DNA from: an uncultured SAR116 cluster alpha proteobacterium
Lineage (GTDB): Bacteria > Pseudomonadota > Alphaproteobacteria > Puniceispirillales > Puniceispirillaceae
Length of the DNA stretch: 64,000 nucleotides
Direction of reading: 5' to 3'
NCBI GenBank assembly: GCA_902596655.1
Contig: CACJUX010000009.1
Location: 1 to 64,000, forward strand
A program made the translations under genes and the position numbers. The notes beneath the pieces were generated by a model that was not told the DNA's origin, did no database searches, and was given only the letters and a program-made list of their open reading frames with translations. Below are positions 10,112 to 20,126 of the stretch, piece after piece (the first letter of the stretch is position 1; the number at the start of each line of letters is the position of its first letter).

Positions 10112-10582
10112 TCACTTTTCTACCATGACCTTTGCGGCTGCTTGGATGGATTTCACAATGTTATGGTAACCGGTACAACGACAGATATTGCCCTCAAGAC
10201 CCTCGCGGATTTCTTGCTCACTTACGGTTGGGTTGTTTGTTACCAGTTCAATAGCGGTCATCACCATACCTGGCGTGCAAAAACCGCATTGCAGACCGTG
10301 ATTTTCATGAAATGCTTGTTGCATTGGGTGCATTTCGTCGTCAATTGACACGCCTTCGATTGAGGTGACGTCCTGACCATTGGCCATGACCGCCAGCATT
10401 GTACAGGATTTTATTGACTCACTATTGATATGGATCACACAGGCGCCGCATTGGCTGGTGTCGCACCCGACATGTGTGCCGGTTTTGCCAAGCGTTTCGC
10501 GGATGAAATCAACAAGCAAGGTATTGTCAGGCACATTCGCAGAGATAGATTCGCCATTGAAAGTGAAACTTACATTTGCCAT
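10112..10582 (-). CDS. CO dehydrogenase/xanthine dehydrogenase [2Fe-2S] subunit (CoxS-like)
   Basis: [18 protein letters not shown] and [11 protein letters not shown]...[14 protein letters not shown] double 2Fe-2S motifs. Confidence 0.95.
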   Translation of the reverse strand: MANVSFTFNGESISANVPDNTLLVDFIRETLGKTGTHVGCDTSQCGACVIHINSESIKSCTMLAVMANGQDVTSIEGVSIDDEMHPMQQAFHENHGLQCGFCTPGMVMTAIELVTNNPTVSEQEIREGLEGNICRCTGYHNIVKSIQAAAKVMVEK

Positions 10583-10820
10583 GTCGCTAATTTCCCCATG
10601 ATTTTTTCTTTCATAGCGTGTCTTACATCATGTTTAATTTATCCGAAAATTGACATCTTGTGATAATTAAACCACTAACAAATCTTATTTGTTGCCATCC
10701 ATAATGAGATGTGACGAGTGGCCTATGGGATGCCACAGCGGTTAAGACATCTGCAAAAGGCAATGCTAGTCAAAACCTGTCGCTGGATTAACCCGATGGC
10801 TAGTATTACGATGAATTAGG

Positions 10821-11816
10821 ATGGAAAGTAGGGCCATGTTTGATAGCAATCTGACAGATAACTTACTGATCGCCCACGCTACTGAGTGGCATGCCTCCGG
10901 TCACGGTGTGGCGCTTGCCTTTGTCATTAAAACATGGGGTTCATCACCGCGGCATGTTGGTAGCGTTATGATCATCCGAGACGATTTGTTGATTGAGGGA
11001 TCGGTATCTGGTGGCTGCGTTGAGGGTGCGGTGATTGAAGCTGGCAGTGAAGCAATAAAGACTGGTGTTGGCACGCGACTTGACTTTGGCGTTGAAAATG
11101 AAACCGCGTGGGAAGTGGGCCTGTCTTGTGGCGGCCAGATCGCCGTGCTGGTGTCGCCGATTGGATCGGCAGGGATCAACCCAGAGATACTTGCGGGCTT
11201 TGTAGCGGACTTGCAGGCTCGACGTTCGGCCACGCTTTGTGTGAGTGTTGCTTCCGGAATGTTCCAAGTGCCGTCAACACCAGTAACACCAGAGATCAGT
11301 TTCTTTGATGAGGCGTCAAATATGTTTTATTTGGTGCAGGTGCCAGCGCGGCGTCTGTTTATTATAGGTGGTGTCCATATAAGCCAGTTTTTGGCCCCGA
11401 TGGCAAAATTGGCTGGCTATGACGTTACCATTATCGACCCCCGTGCGACCTTTACAGCAGCTGAGCGATTTCCCGGGATTGAATGCGTTACCGCCTGGCC
11501 GGACGAGGCAATGCAAACCCTTATTCCGGACGCAAGGACAGCAGTTGTTACACTGACGCATGATCCTAAAATTGATGATCAAGGGCTACACGCTGCGCTC
11601 TCGAGCGACGCTTATTACATTGCTTGTCTTGGGTCTCGCCGCACCCATGCGAATAGATGTAAACGGTTGCATGAGCTCTGTTTTGATGCAGATGATTTGC
11701 GCCGGCTTAAAGGGCCAGCTGGGTTAGATATTGGGGCGTTGACACCAGGCGAGATTGCGGTGTCAATTCTTGCTGAGATGATCGCCAAAGAACGCACGTC
11801 GGGCTCTGAACAATGA
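10821..11816 (+). CDS. XdhC/CoxI family molybdoenzyme accessory protein
   Basis: VIKTWGSSPRHVGSVMII, GSVSGGCVEGAV, IIGGVHISQFLAPMAKLAGYDVTIIDPRATF, IACLGSRRTHANR. Confidence 0.9.
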   Translation: MESRAMFDSNLTDNLLIAHATEWHASGHGVALAFVIKTWGSSPRHVGSVMIIRDDLLIEGSVSGGCVEGAVIEAGSEAIKTGVGTRLDFGVENETAWEVGLSCGGQIAVLVSPIGSAGINPEILAGFVADLQARRSATLCVSVASGMFQVPSTPVTPEISFFDEASNMFYLVQVPARRLFIIGGVHISQFLAPMAKLAGYDVTIIDPRATFTAAERFPGIECVTAWPDEAMQTLIPDARTAVVTLTHDPKIDDQGLHAALSSDAYYIACLGSRRTHANRCKRLHELCFDADDLRRLKGPAGLDIGALTPGEIAVSILAEMIAKERTSGSEQ

Positions 11817-11817
11817 T

Positions 11818-12519
11818 TTGGCTGGCTATAGTTTTGGTGCTGCTGAAGGGGGCGAGTTTCAGGTGAAGTTTGACCCTTATGCATCTTCAGAATTTGTAAC
11901 CTCGGGGATAAATGCAACTGTTGGCGGGGTGATTCTGGCAGCTGGACAATCGCAGCGAATGGGTGTGCAGAACAAGCTACTGCTAGAAATTGATGGTGTG
12001 CCAATCATTCGGCAAACAGCGCAGGCACTTCTGGATGGTGGGCTGGATGACCTGGTGATTGTCACTGGCCATGAGCATACACAGGTTGCCGATGTCCTTA
12101 CCGACATACCAGTCACCTTTATCCATAATGATGATTATCAGTCTGGTCAGGCCTCCTCTGTGGCCTGCGGTGTTCGTCATTATCAAGCCGGTTCGCACTC
12201 TGCAGTGTTGATTGCGTTGGGTGACATGCCGCTGATAAAGCCTGACCTGATTAAGGCGCTACTGTGGGACCATTTAGGCCTGACTGATGCGCCAGATCGG
12301 ATTACGCTGCCTGTCTATGATAGTAGATGTGGCAATCCGGTGATCTGGGGGCGTATGTTTTTTGACGGTTTGATGTCGCTGACAGGTGACTCGGGCGGGC
12401 ACACCATTTTTGCGGAAAGCAAAAATGCGATAAACCGCTTGAATTGGTCTGATAATAGTATTCATTTTGATGTTGATACACCGGCGAATCTGTTACAGAT
12501 GAGACGGTTTGAAAGCTGA
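11818..12519 (+). CDS. MobA/MocA-like nucleotidyltransferase (molybdenum cofactor cytidylyltransferase-like)
   Basis: GVILAAGQSQRMGVQNKLLLEIDG, VTGHEHTQV, LIALGDMPLIKPDLI, SGGHTIF. TTG 11818 or a slightly downstream start is possible. Confidence 0.87.
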   Translation: MAGYSFGAAEGGEFQVKFDPYASSEFVTSGINATVGGVILAAGQSQRMGVQNKLLLEIDGVPIIRQTAQALLDGGLDDLVIVTGHEHTQVADVLTDIPVTFIHNDDYQSGQASSVACGVRHYQAGSHSAVLIALGDMPLIKPDLIKALLWDHLGLTDAPDRITLPVYDSRCGNPVIWGRMFFDGLMSLTGDSGGHTIFAESKNAINRLNWSDNSIHFDVDTPANLLQMRRFES

Positions 12520-12547
12520 GTGGAGGCGTTAGGTCGGCTTGTTGAGA

Positions 12548-13006
12548 TCAGTCTGCCGTCCTATCCCCGACCATCTCGGCCTCAAAATTACCGAAGAACT
12601 GTTTTGACAGTTTTTTGGCCGTGCTATAAATCAGACGGTTGCCAAGCTGGGCAATTTTGCCCCCGGTTTCTGCCTTGGCAGTGTATTTGAGGATCGTGGT
12701 GGCACCGTCTTCTGCAAGCTCGACATCCGCCTCACCCTTCGCAAAGCCTGCGACGCCGCCGTCACCCTGGCCGCTAAGGCTGAAAAACTGGGGAGCGCGT
12801 GTCTGGTCAAGCATAACTGCGCCGTTGAAGGTGGCTTTGATCGGGCCAATTTTCAATACGACTGTAGCCGCCAGTTCGGTCTTGCTTTTTGCCACCAACT
12901 TCTGACAACCTGGGATGCATTTTTTCAGGATTTCGATATTATTGAGGCTTGCATAAACCGCATCTCGCCTGGCTGGGATCACTATTTCATCCGCAAGATC
13001 CATCAT
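12548..13006 (-). CDS. CoxG-like SRPBCC protein (carbon monoxide dehydrogenase subunit G family)
   Basis: PARRDAVYASLNNIEILKKCIPGCQKL...AKGEADVELAEDGATTILKYTAKAETGGKIAQLGNRLI. Confidence 0.9.
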   Translation of the reverse strand: MMDLADEIVIPARRDAVYASLNNIEILKKCIPGCQKLVAKSKTELAATVVLKIGPIKATFNGAVMLDQTRAPQFFSLSGQGDGGVAGFAKGEADVELAEDGATTILKYTAKAETGGKIAQLGNRLIYSTAKKLSKQFFGNFEAEMVGDRTAD

Positions 13007-13319
13007 TTGCTCCGAATCTCATTGTTCTTTTGCCTGGCTGGCAAAGATTTCAAATTGTTTGATGCCAGGAACTATGCCTACCGTTTAGAAAGATTACCAG
13101 TCAGCTATCGTCTCTAATTACAGAAAAAATGCGAAAATTGGGACAATTACAGAGAGCAGACAATGCTTTCTGACCGAGTGTACTTTAATTTGACTAAGAG
13201 TAAGATTTTTGAGATAGGTGAAAATGATTGTTGCGTCCAGCGGGAAGTAATGGTCACTATTTGCCATGCCTTGTGTGCCCTTGCACGGTGAGATATTTGA
13301 GAGTCAGAGAGATTGAGAC

Positions 13320-14183
13320 ATGAGTTCCATAAACACAAATACTCGCCCACGTCGTAGCTTCATTTTCACGCCTGGCCTGCGCCCGGACATGTTTCCAAAG
13401 GCATTGGTCAGTGGCGCCGATATTGTCTGCGTTGAGCTGGAGGATGGCATCTCGCCCAAGGACAAGGCAGAGGCGCGCAGCAAGGCGCTTGCATTATTTG
13501 CTGAGCCACATGCGGATGACGGAATTGAACGGATTGTGCGGATCAACTCAATGCGCGAGCGTTTTGGTATAGAGGATGTCAATGCCATTCTGGTGAGTAA
13601 TACGCCGCCGCCTGCATTGATGATGCCAAAAGTCCGCAATCCAGATGAGGTTGTGATGCTTGATCAGCTGCTCTCTGAGGCTGGGCATGATACCAGGCTT
13701 CATGTAATCATTGAAACAAATGAGGGTCTTGAAGCAGCCTATGATATTGCCGGGTGCAGCGCGCGCATCGACGCGATGTTCTTTGGCGGCGTTGATATGG
13801 CCGCTGAATTGAGATGCCAGCTAGCGTGGGAGCCATTGCTCTATGCGCGCTCACGGGTGGTGCATGCGGCGGCGGCGGCGGGCTTGGATGTGATTGATGT
13901 ACCTTACCTTGATCTTGATGATCCGGACGGAATGCGTGTTGCCGCAGAGCAGGCCCGGGCGCTTGGCTTTGCCGGCAAGGGTTCAATCCATCCCAAACAG
14001 ATCGCTGCACTCAATGAGGTGTTCACACCGGCCGCAGATCAGATTGCCCAGGCGCGACGGGTCATTAATGAATTTGAAGCCGCAGATACAGGTCTTGTGG
14101 TAATTGATGGAAAATTGATTGAAAAACCGGTATTGCGTGAAATGTACCGGGTCAGGGCAATCGCTGACAGAATGGGCCTGTAG
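13320..14183 (+). CDS. HpcH/HpaI-type CoA ester lyase (citrate lyase beta/malyl-CoA lyase family)
   Basis: RRSFIFTPGLRPDMFPKALVSGADIVCVELEDGISPKDKAEAR, IIETNEGLEAAYDIA, GKGSIHPKQIAALNEVF. Confidence 0.9.
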   Translation: MSSINTNTRPRRSFIFTPGLRPDMFPKALVSGADIVCVELEDGISPKDKAEARSKALALFAEPHADDGIERIVRINSMRERFGIEDVNAILVSNTPPPALMMPKVRNPDEVVMLDQLLSEAGHDTRLHVIIETNEGLEAAYDIAGCSARIDAMFFGGVDMAAELRCQLAWEPLLYARSRVVHAAAAAGLDVIDVPYLDLDDPDGMRVAAEQARALGFAGKGSIHPKQIAALNEVFTPAADQIAQARRVINEFEAADTGLVVIDGKLIEKPVLREMYRVRAIADRMGL

Positions 14184-14220
14184 GGCAACGGCTCTCAACG
14201 GCAATTGTGGGAGATAGAAA

Positions 14221-15570
14221 ATGGAATGTTGTGGTCCGGGTTACGCCAGCCCCGCGGAGGCGATCAAGGCACCCTGTGAGACTTTGCTCTATACCATTGC
14301 AATCTATACTGGCACTGGTATCCAGAAGCCAGACTATCTGGCGACTGTTGATGTCGACCCGGGTAGCTTGACATATTCCAAGGTCATTCACCGGCTGGAG
14401 ATGCCGGGGATCGGGGACGAACTGCACCACATGGGCTGGAATGCCTGTTCTTCTTGCTTTGACGACCCAAGCATGGCCCGTCGTTATCTACTTCTTCCTG
14501 GAGTACGGTCAAACAACATCCATGTCGTTGATACCGCCAGCGATCCGCGAGCGCCGTGCCTTCACAAGGTGATTGATGGTGCTGAGATCAAGGCAAAGGC
14601 TAATCTCTCCGGTCCGCACACGGTGCATTGTCTTGGTGCCGAGATCATCATTTCTTTTCTAGGCAACGCCAAAGGTGAGGCGCCTGGAGGCTATCTTCGT
14701 CTGAACAAGGATTTTGAAATTTTAGGGCGCTGGGAAAATTCGATGGGCGACATCAAATTTGGCTATGATTTCTGGTATCAGCCACGCCATAATGTGATGG
14801 TCTCATCTGAATGGGCGGCGCCAAATACATTCATGCCTGGCTTTGATCTGGAGGAGGTCGGCCATCTAAAATATGGGCGCGAGCTGCATTTTTGGGATTT
14901 TGAAAAGCGAGAACCTGTCGAGAGCTTCTACCTTGGCGAGGATGGTCTCGTGCCATTGGAAGTCAAATTTCACCATGACCCGAATAGCACGCATGGCTTT
15001 TGTGGAGCGGCGCTTAGCTCCAACGTCATCCATTGGTGGAAAAACGATGCTGGCAAATGGCAATGGGAAAAGATTATTGATGTTGAGAATGAGGCCCATC
15101 CCGAATGGCCGATACCGGTGCCGGGAGTAATGTCCGCCATCTTGGTTTCAATGGATGACAGATATCTCTATCTTAACAACTGGTTGCATGGCGACATGCG
15201 CCAATATGACATCTCCGATCCGCATAACCCAAAACTGACCGGCCAGGTCTGGATGGGGGGGTTGCTCGGCAAAGCACCGGTGGTGAATGGTGTCACCATG
15301 GCAGGTGGCCCGCAGATGTTCCAACTTAGTCTTGATGGCAGGCGACTTTACGTGACAACATCTCTTTTCAGCACCTGGGATAATCAATTCTATCCCGAAA
15401 TCCGTGAACAAGGCGGCGTGATGGTGATGATTGATTGTGATCCGGTTAATGGCGGTATGGAGATCAACAAGGACTTTATTGTTGATTTTGGTAAGGAGCC
15501 AAATGGGCCGAGCCGCTGCCATGAGGCCCGCTATCCCGGCGGCGACTGCACAAGCGATATCTGGCTATGA
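14221..15570 (+). CDS. mtoX: Selenium-binding protein SBP56 / methanethiol oxidase family
   Basis: N-terminal CCGPGYASPAEA, LHHMGWNACSSC, HGFCGAALSSNV, LYLNNWLHGDMRQYDISDPHNPKLTGQVWMGG; full-length SBP56. Confidence 0.88.
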   Translation: MECCGPGYASPAEAIKAPCETLLYTIAIYTGTGIQKPDYLATVDVDPGSLTYSKVIHRLEMPGIGDELHHMGWNACSSCFDDPSMARRYLLLPGVRSNNIHVVDTASDPRAPCLHKVIDGAEIKAKANLSGPHTVHCLGAEIIISFLGNAKGEAPGGYLRLNKDFEILGRWENSMGDIKFGYDFWYQPRHNVMVSSEWAAPNTFMPGFDLEEVGHLKYGRELHFWDFEKREPVESFYLGEDGLVPLEVKFHHDPNSTHGFCGAALSSNVIHWWKNDAGKWQWEKIIDVENEAHPEWPIPVPGVMSAILVSMDDRYLYLNNWLHGDMRQYDISDPHNPKLTGQVWMGGLLGKAPVVNGVTMAGGPQMFQLSLDGRRLYVTTSLFSTWDNQFYPEIREQGGVMVMIDCDPVNGGMEINKDFIVDFGKEPNGPSRCHEARYPGGDCTSDIWL

Positions 15571-15932
15571 TGACAATCACCCTTTCCAATCGCAACAACG
15601 ATAGCTATCAGGTCAAAGGCCGCAAGCCACTTCTTGATGAGCTGCGGGCGCAGGGTGTGGATCTTCCGTATGGCTGCCAATACGGCGGTTGCATCACCTG
15701 TGCGGCCAAACTCATTGAAGGCGAAATTGACCAACGCAGGCAGGTGGCTCTCAACAACCGACAGATCAACGACGGCTATGTGATCCTGTGCGTGGCGCGG
15801 GCCAAATCGGATTGTACGCTGGAGATTGGCGTCGAAAGTCATGACAGGCTTTACCGCAATCCGTTCCTCGACCCACTTGCCCCGCATGAGTTAAAAGCTG
15901 ATATCGCAACACCGCTGGATACTGACAAATGA
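15567..15932 (+). CDS. Plant-type [2Fe-2S] ferredoxin
   Basis: PYGCQYGGCITCAAKLIEG...VILCVA cluster motif; ATGA overlap with the SBP56 stop. Confidence 0.9.
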   Translation: MMTITLSNRNNDSYQVKGRKPLLDELRAQGVDLPYGCQYGGCITCAAKLIEGEIDQRRQVALNNRQINDGYVILCVARAKSDCTLEIGVESHDRLYRNPFLDPLAPHELKADIATPLDTDK

Positions 15933-16387
15933 CCCATCTAAACCATGACGAACCCTATAGCGATGAATATCTACAAGGCATTCTGAAATCGGTAAAGACG
16001 ATTGCCATGGTCGGCGCCAGCCCGGACAAGACTAAGTTCAGCTATGGCGTGCTGCGCGTTCTGCATGAAACTGGCTATGACATGATTCCGATAAATCCGC
16101 GCCCCGGTCTTGAGGAAATCCGCGGCATTAAGGTCTATCCCAATCTCGCTGCTATCGACCGGCCAGTTGACATGGTAGAGGTGTTCAGAAAGCCCAAAGA
16201 TCTCTATTGCATTGCCGAAGAAGCAATCGCCATCGGCGCTAAGGTTTTGTGGGGGCAGATCGGCGTGGTCAATCATGACGCCGCCTATCTTGCCGAGGAG
16301 GCTGGTCTCAAGGTGGTAATGAACCGCTGTCCAAAGATCGAGCTGTTTCGCCCCTTCTGGAAGCCGAAATTACATCTGGGCATTTGA
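15929..16387 (+). CDS. CoA-binding domain protein (YccU-like)
   Basis: IAMVGASPDKTKFSYGVLRVLHETGYDMIPINPRPG...VLWGQIGVVN; ATGA overlap with the ferredoxin stop. Confidence 0.9.
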   Translation: MTHLNHDEPYSDEYLQGILKSVKTIAMVGASPDKTKFSYGVLRVLHETGYDMIPINPRPGLEEIRGIKVYPNLAAIDRPVDMVEVFRKPKDLYCIAEEAIAIGAKVLWGQIGVVNHDAAYLAEEAGLKVVMNRCPKIELFRPFWKPKLHLGI

Positions 16388-16399
16388 CCGCTGGTCTGC

Positions 16400-17257
16400 T
16401 TAGGTGGCCATGTCCGTCAGTGAAGGTCGTTTTGGGGATGACTTTTCTTTGTACTGATTGCCCGCGATTTTGACATATCGGTCCTCTAGAAAAGCCTGAT
16501 GCGCAATGGCCGCCGGGTCGAGGTCAGATTTGGCAGGCTTGTCGGACTCGAAATGACCGTAATCATCCTGTCCCCTGACTAGCATAGCCGTGTCCAGGTT
16601 ATGTTTTGTCTGCCGAACATGCGTTGCCAGATATTGCACATTGAGTCCGATACGCCGATCCGCGCTCCGGTTTGGCATTGAGGCGTGCAATGTCCAGCCA
16701 TGATGAAAGGTCGCTTCACCGGGTGCAAGGGGACAGAAGTTTGCGTTACTTTCATTAATTCCAGAGACCGTCTGGCCCTGTAGCAGCACGTTATCGCTGT
16801 CCTCTGTTGTTTCATGTTCCATGCGCCCACCCAGATGCGAGCCGGGGATCATGCGCATGCAGCCACTTTCCAGCGTCGCTGGCGACAGGGCCAGCCACAT
16901 TGATACCTGGTCATCATGGCTCAGCCCCCAATAGGTCAAATCCTGATGCCAGCTGACGTGTGTTTGGCTTTTCGGCTCTTTGATGATGTAGGTGACATTA
17001 TAGAGCAGAATGTTTGGCCCAATCATCTGTTCAACAATATCCAGTACGCATGGCAGGGTGGCCAGCGTTAATGGCGATGTATGCACAGTGTGGATTTTAC
17101 TGCGATAATGCATGTTGCCGATGAAGGCTTCCGCTTCTTCCAGAAGACCGCGATGATGTTCTGCATTCCGTTCTGAGATCAGCCGGACTGGCGAGACAAA
17201 GCCGTTCTGTTTATAGGTGACTGCAATATTGTCAATATCCAAATCATACATCTTCAC
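16400..17257 (-). CDS. Phytanoyl-CoA dioxygenase (PhyH) family protein
   Basis: VSWHQDLTYWGL and FHHGWTLHASMPNRSADRRIGLNVQY; Fe(II)/2OG HxD...H motif. Confidence 0.88.
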   Translation of the reverse strand: MKMYDLDIDNIAVTYKQNGFVSPVRLISERNAEHHRGLLEEAEAFIGNMHYRSKIHTVHTSPLTLATLPCVLDIVEQMIGPNILLYNVTYIIKEPKSQTHVSWHQDLTYWGLSHDDQVSMWLALSPATLESGCMRMIPGSHLGGRMEHETTEDSDNVLLQGQTVSGINESNANFCPLAPGEATFHHGWTLHASMPNRSADRRIGLNVQYLATHVRQTKHNLDTAMLVRGQDDYGHFESDKPAKSDLDPAAIAHQAFLEDRYVKIAGNQYKEKSSPKRPSLTDMAT

Positions 17258-17345
17258 CCTCTTTTGGCTTATTTCTTAAGCCTCCTGCGCCTCGCGAGGC
17301 GGTCAACGAAATGTAAGCTTGTTTGACTACTGACAAATCTACTAG

Positions 17346-17900
17346 CTAGAACTGATTTGCCGCAAGCCTCGCGTTATATTGGTCCTGTAGCGCATCACGT
17401 GTTGTAGCTAATTTCAACTTATACTGTTTCTCCCTAGATAAAATCTCACAGGTGAATTCTTGTGTTCGCTTGGGGTTTGTTCCCTTTGCCAAAAGGGTTT
17501 TCCGATCAATGCTGTAGATTTCCTCGCGGGTTCCATTTGTTGTATGGGAAGTGGAAATCCATCCGATTTTATCGCTGCTGGTCTCATAGCTGCTGCCTGT
17601 CGGGGATGAGCGGAGGATAACCTCGTCATTGCGCCGCTGCCATTTCGTCGTGAGGGCGCGGCCCGAATCGAACCAGAATGCAATGAATTTGGCACTAATC
17701 ACTAGGTCAATGTCAGGCGTCTCATCGGCAATGGCCTGATCTATGCAGAACAGCCCTTTGCCATCGGGTGCAATGGCGAGTGCTGGGGTTATGAAACCCA
17801 TCATTAGGGCAATCAGAATTATTCTGCGCATTAATGAACACTTTCTTTTTTCATCTTCAAACTTTGCCAGAAAACTGGCACTGGTCAAGTGTATTGGCAT
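17346..17900 (-). CDS. Hypothetical exported protein
   Basis: 184 aa ORF with hydrophobic N-terminal segment; no family recognised. Start may be internal (MRRIILIALMMGF). Confidence 0.55.
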   Translation of the reverse strand: MPIHLTSASFLAKFEDEKRKCSLMRRIILIALMMGFITPALAIAPDGKGLFCIDQAIADETPDIDLVISAKFIAFWFDSGRALTTKWQRRNDEVILRSSPTGSSYETSSDKIGWISTSHTTNGTREEIYSIDRKTLLAKGTNPKRTQEFTCEILSREKQYKLKLATTRDALQDQYNARLAANQF

Positions 17901-18023
17901 GCCATGGCGTTGCGTGGCGTGGCATAGCGTGGCGCTGTGCGCTTATTGTAGCCGTTGCCCCTTTTCTCAACTGAATGCTCTACCCATATCTGACTAATCA
18001 GAGATTTTGTAGAGGATGTATGA

Positions 18024-18446
18024 ATGTTTGTTGCGACGCTGTTAATTCACGCCGCCATGCTGGGTTTCATGGTGTTTTTTGTCGCAGTGATTTCACCCTC
18101 CGCGTTGAAATCGTTGGATATCGGGTCGGTCAGCAAATTTCTCCGCTACGCGTTTCCAAGGATTTTTGCCTTTGGCTTTGTTGTTGCGACAATGGCTACA
18201 CTGACCTCATTCTTGGCACCACCGAGTCCAGCACGGCTCATTTCGCTATTATCAGCCCTTTTCTTTCTCGTTAATTGGCTTGTCCTGACACCAAGGATCA
18301 ATGCCCAGCGTGATCTAGTGTTGACTGGTGACAATGCGGCAAAGGCTCGTTTTGGGCGCCTGCATGGCGTGTCTGTTGGGCTATATCTGCTGCAAATGGC
18401 TGGCTCGGCAGCGGTAATCCTGCTATTGCATTCCTCGCTGGGATAG
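18024..18446 (+). CDS. Small integral membrane protein (DUF4149-like)
   Basis: 140 aa, four hydrophobic segments, FGRLHGVSVGLYLLQM near C-terminus. Confidence 0.65.
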   Translation: MFVATLLIHAAMLGFMVFFVAVISPSALKSLDIGSVSKFLRYAFPRIFAFGFVVATMATLTSFLAPPSPARLISLLSALFFLVNWLVLTPRINAQRDLVLTGDNAAKARFGRLHGVSVGLYLLQMAGSAAVILLLHSSLG

Positions 18447-18452
18447 GGCCCC

Positions 18453-20126
18453 TTAGGGCTGAAATTTGGGCATGGAGTTGAGAAGATGCCGGCTGTAGTT
18501 GTGCGTGGGTGCGTCAAACAGTCGTTCGGCGTTAGCAATTTCACATACCGCCCCATCCCTCAAAACGGCAATGCGGTCACACATTTGCCGTACCACGGGC
18601 AGATCATGGCTGATAAACAGGATCGTCAGCCCAAGCTTTTCCTGCAGATCCTTCAGCAGGTTCAAAATCTGCGCCTGAATGCTGACATCGAGAGCTGATG
18701 TTGGCTCATCACAGACAAGTAGTTTTGGTTGTGTTGCCAGTGCGCGGGCAATTGAAATGCGCTGTCGCTGCCCGCCGGAAAATTCATGTGGGTAGCGGTC
18801 TCGGCTCGATGCAGCTAAATCAACTGCGGCAAGCAGATCGTCGACGTAGTGATCAATATCCATTTGCCCCAGCTGTGAATTATGATGAAGAATTGGCTCG
18901 GCGATGATGTTTTTGATTTTCATCCGCCCATTCAGTGACGAATAGGGGTCCTGAAATACCATTTGTATTTTGCGGCGAAAGGCAAGCAACGCTGGCCCCT
19001 CAAGTGTGGTGATGTCATCCTGTTCAAAGAAGATCAAGCCGGAGGTTGGCTCAATCAACTTGACGATCATCTTGGCAATAGTCGATTTGCCGCTGCCACT
19101 CTCACCAACCAGTCCAAAAGACTCGCCCTCTCGGATCTCAAACGAGACATCTCTTACTGCATGAACGGGTTCTTTTGCAGTAATGCGCATGAGACTTTCA
19201 TCAGAAAAGCTCTTGCTGAGAGACTTGACCCGAACCAGTGATGCGCCCGTGTTTTCCTGCAGTTGCCAGCGGTTGAGGATTTTCAGATTTTGGTCGGTCG
19301 CGCTGCCCTGATCGGAATTCATGATTGGGAAACGGTCAATACGGCGGTCTGTCGGCGGGACCGAACTGACAAGCCTTTTTGTGTAGGTTTGAGATGGGTT
19401 GCCAAGCACCGCAGCTGGGGAACCCATTTCGACAACCCGTCCGTCCTTAAGCACCACCACCCTGTCGGCAATTTCGCTTATAACGGCCATGTCATGAGTG
19501 ATAAGGATGACAGCAAGATTGCGGTCTGCTCTCAGTCTCTGCAGCAATGCCAGAATCTGTGACTGAATGGAAACATCAAGCGCTGTGGTGGGCTCGTCTG
19601 CGATCAGAATATCCGGGTCAGCGCAGAGCGCGAGTGCAATCACGACGCGCTGCCGCATGCCCCCTGAAAACTGATGTGGATAATCGTCAAACCGGGTTTT
19701 GGCATCAATGATGCCAACATCATCCAAAAGCTCTATGGCGCGTTTGCGAGCGTCGCCTGTGTCAATCTGCAGATGTGTCTGAATGGTCTCAAGAAGCTGC
19801 TCGCCAACAGTCATTACTGGGTTAAGCGACGTTTGGGGGTCCTGAAAGATGAGGCCAATACGCTTTCCACGGAACGCGCTGACCTCAGTGGCTGGATCTG
19901 CCAGATTAAGATTCTCCAGCTGGATGCTGCCTCCCTCGATTTTCCCCGGTTCATCTAGCAGCCCCAAAATCGCTCGGCCAATGGTGCTCTTGCCAGACCC
20001 TGACTCACCTACAAGGCCCAGAATTTCCCCCTTTTTCACGGAAAAGCTTACATCCTGCACAGCGGCCACCAATAGTCGGCGTGTCGGATAAGAAATATTC
20101 AGATTGGTGATTTCCAGAAAATCCAT
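18453..20126 (-). CDS. Oligopeptide/dipeptide ABC transporter, fused tandem ATPase domains (DppDF/GsiA-like)
   Basis: Two Walker A (GLVGESGSGKST twice) and two ABC signatures (FSGGMRQRVVIALAL, FSGGQRQRISIARAL). Start at MDFLEITNL (20126) rather than the longer ORF. Confidence 0.93.
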   Translation of the reverse strand: MDFLEITNLNISYPTRRLLVAAVQDVSFSVKKGEILGLVGESGSGKSTIGRAILGLLDEPGKIEGGSIQLENLNLADPATEVSAFRGKRIGLIFQDPQTSLNPVMTVGEQLLETIQTHLQIDTGDARKRAIELLDDVGIIDAKTRFDDYPHQFSGGMRQRVVIALALCADPDILIADEPTTALDVSIQSQILALLQRLRADRNLAVILITHDMAVISEIADRVVVLKDGRVVEMGSPAAVLGNPSQTYTKRLVSSVPPTDRRIDRFPIMNSDQGSATDQNLKILNRWQLQENTGASLVRVKSLSKSFSDESLMRITAKEPVHAVRDVSFEIREGESFGLVGESGSGKSTIAKMIVKLIEPTSGLIFFEQDDITTLEGPALLAFRRKIQMVFQDPYSSLNGRMKIKNIIAEPILHHNSQLGQMDIDHYVDDLLAAVDLAASSRDRYPHEFSGGQRQRISIARALATQPKLLVCDEPTSALDVSIQAQILNLLKDLQEKLGLTILFISHDLPVVRQMCDRIAVLRDGAVCEIANAERLFDAPTHNYSRHLLNSMPKFQP

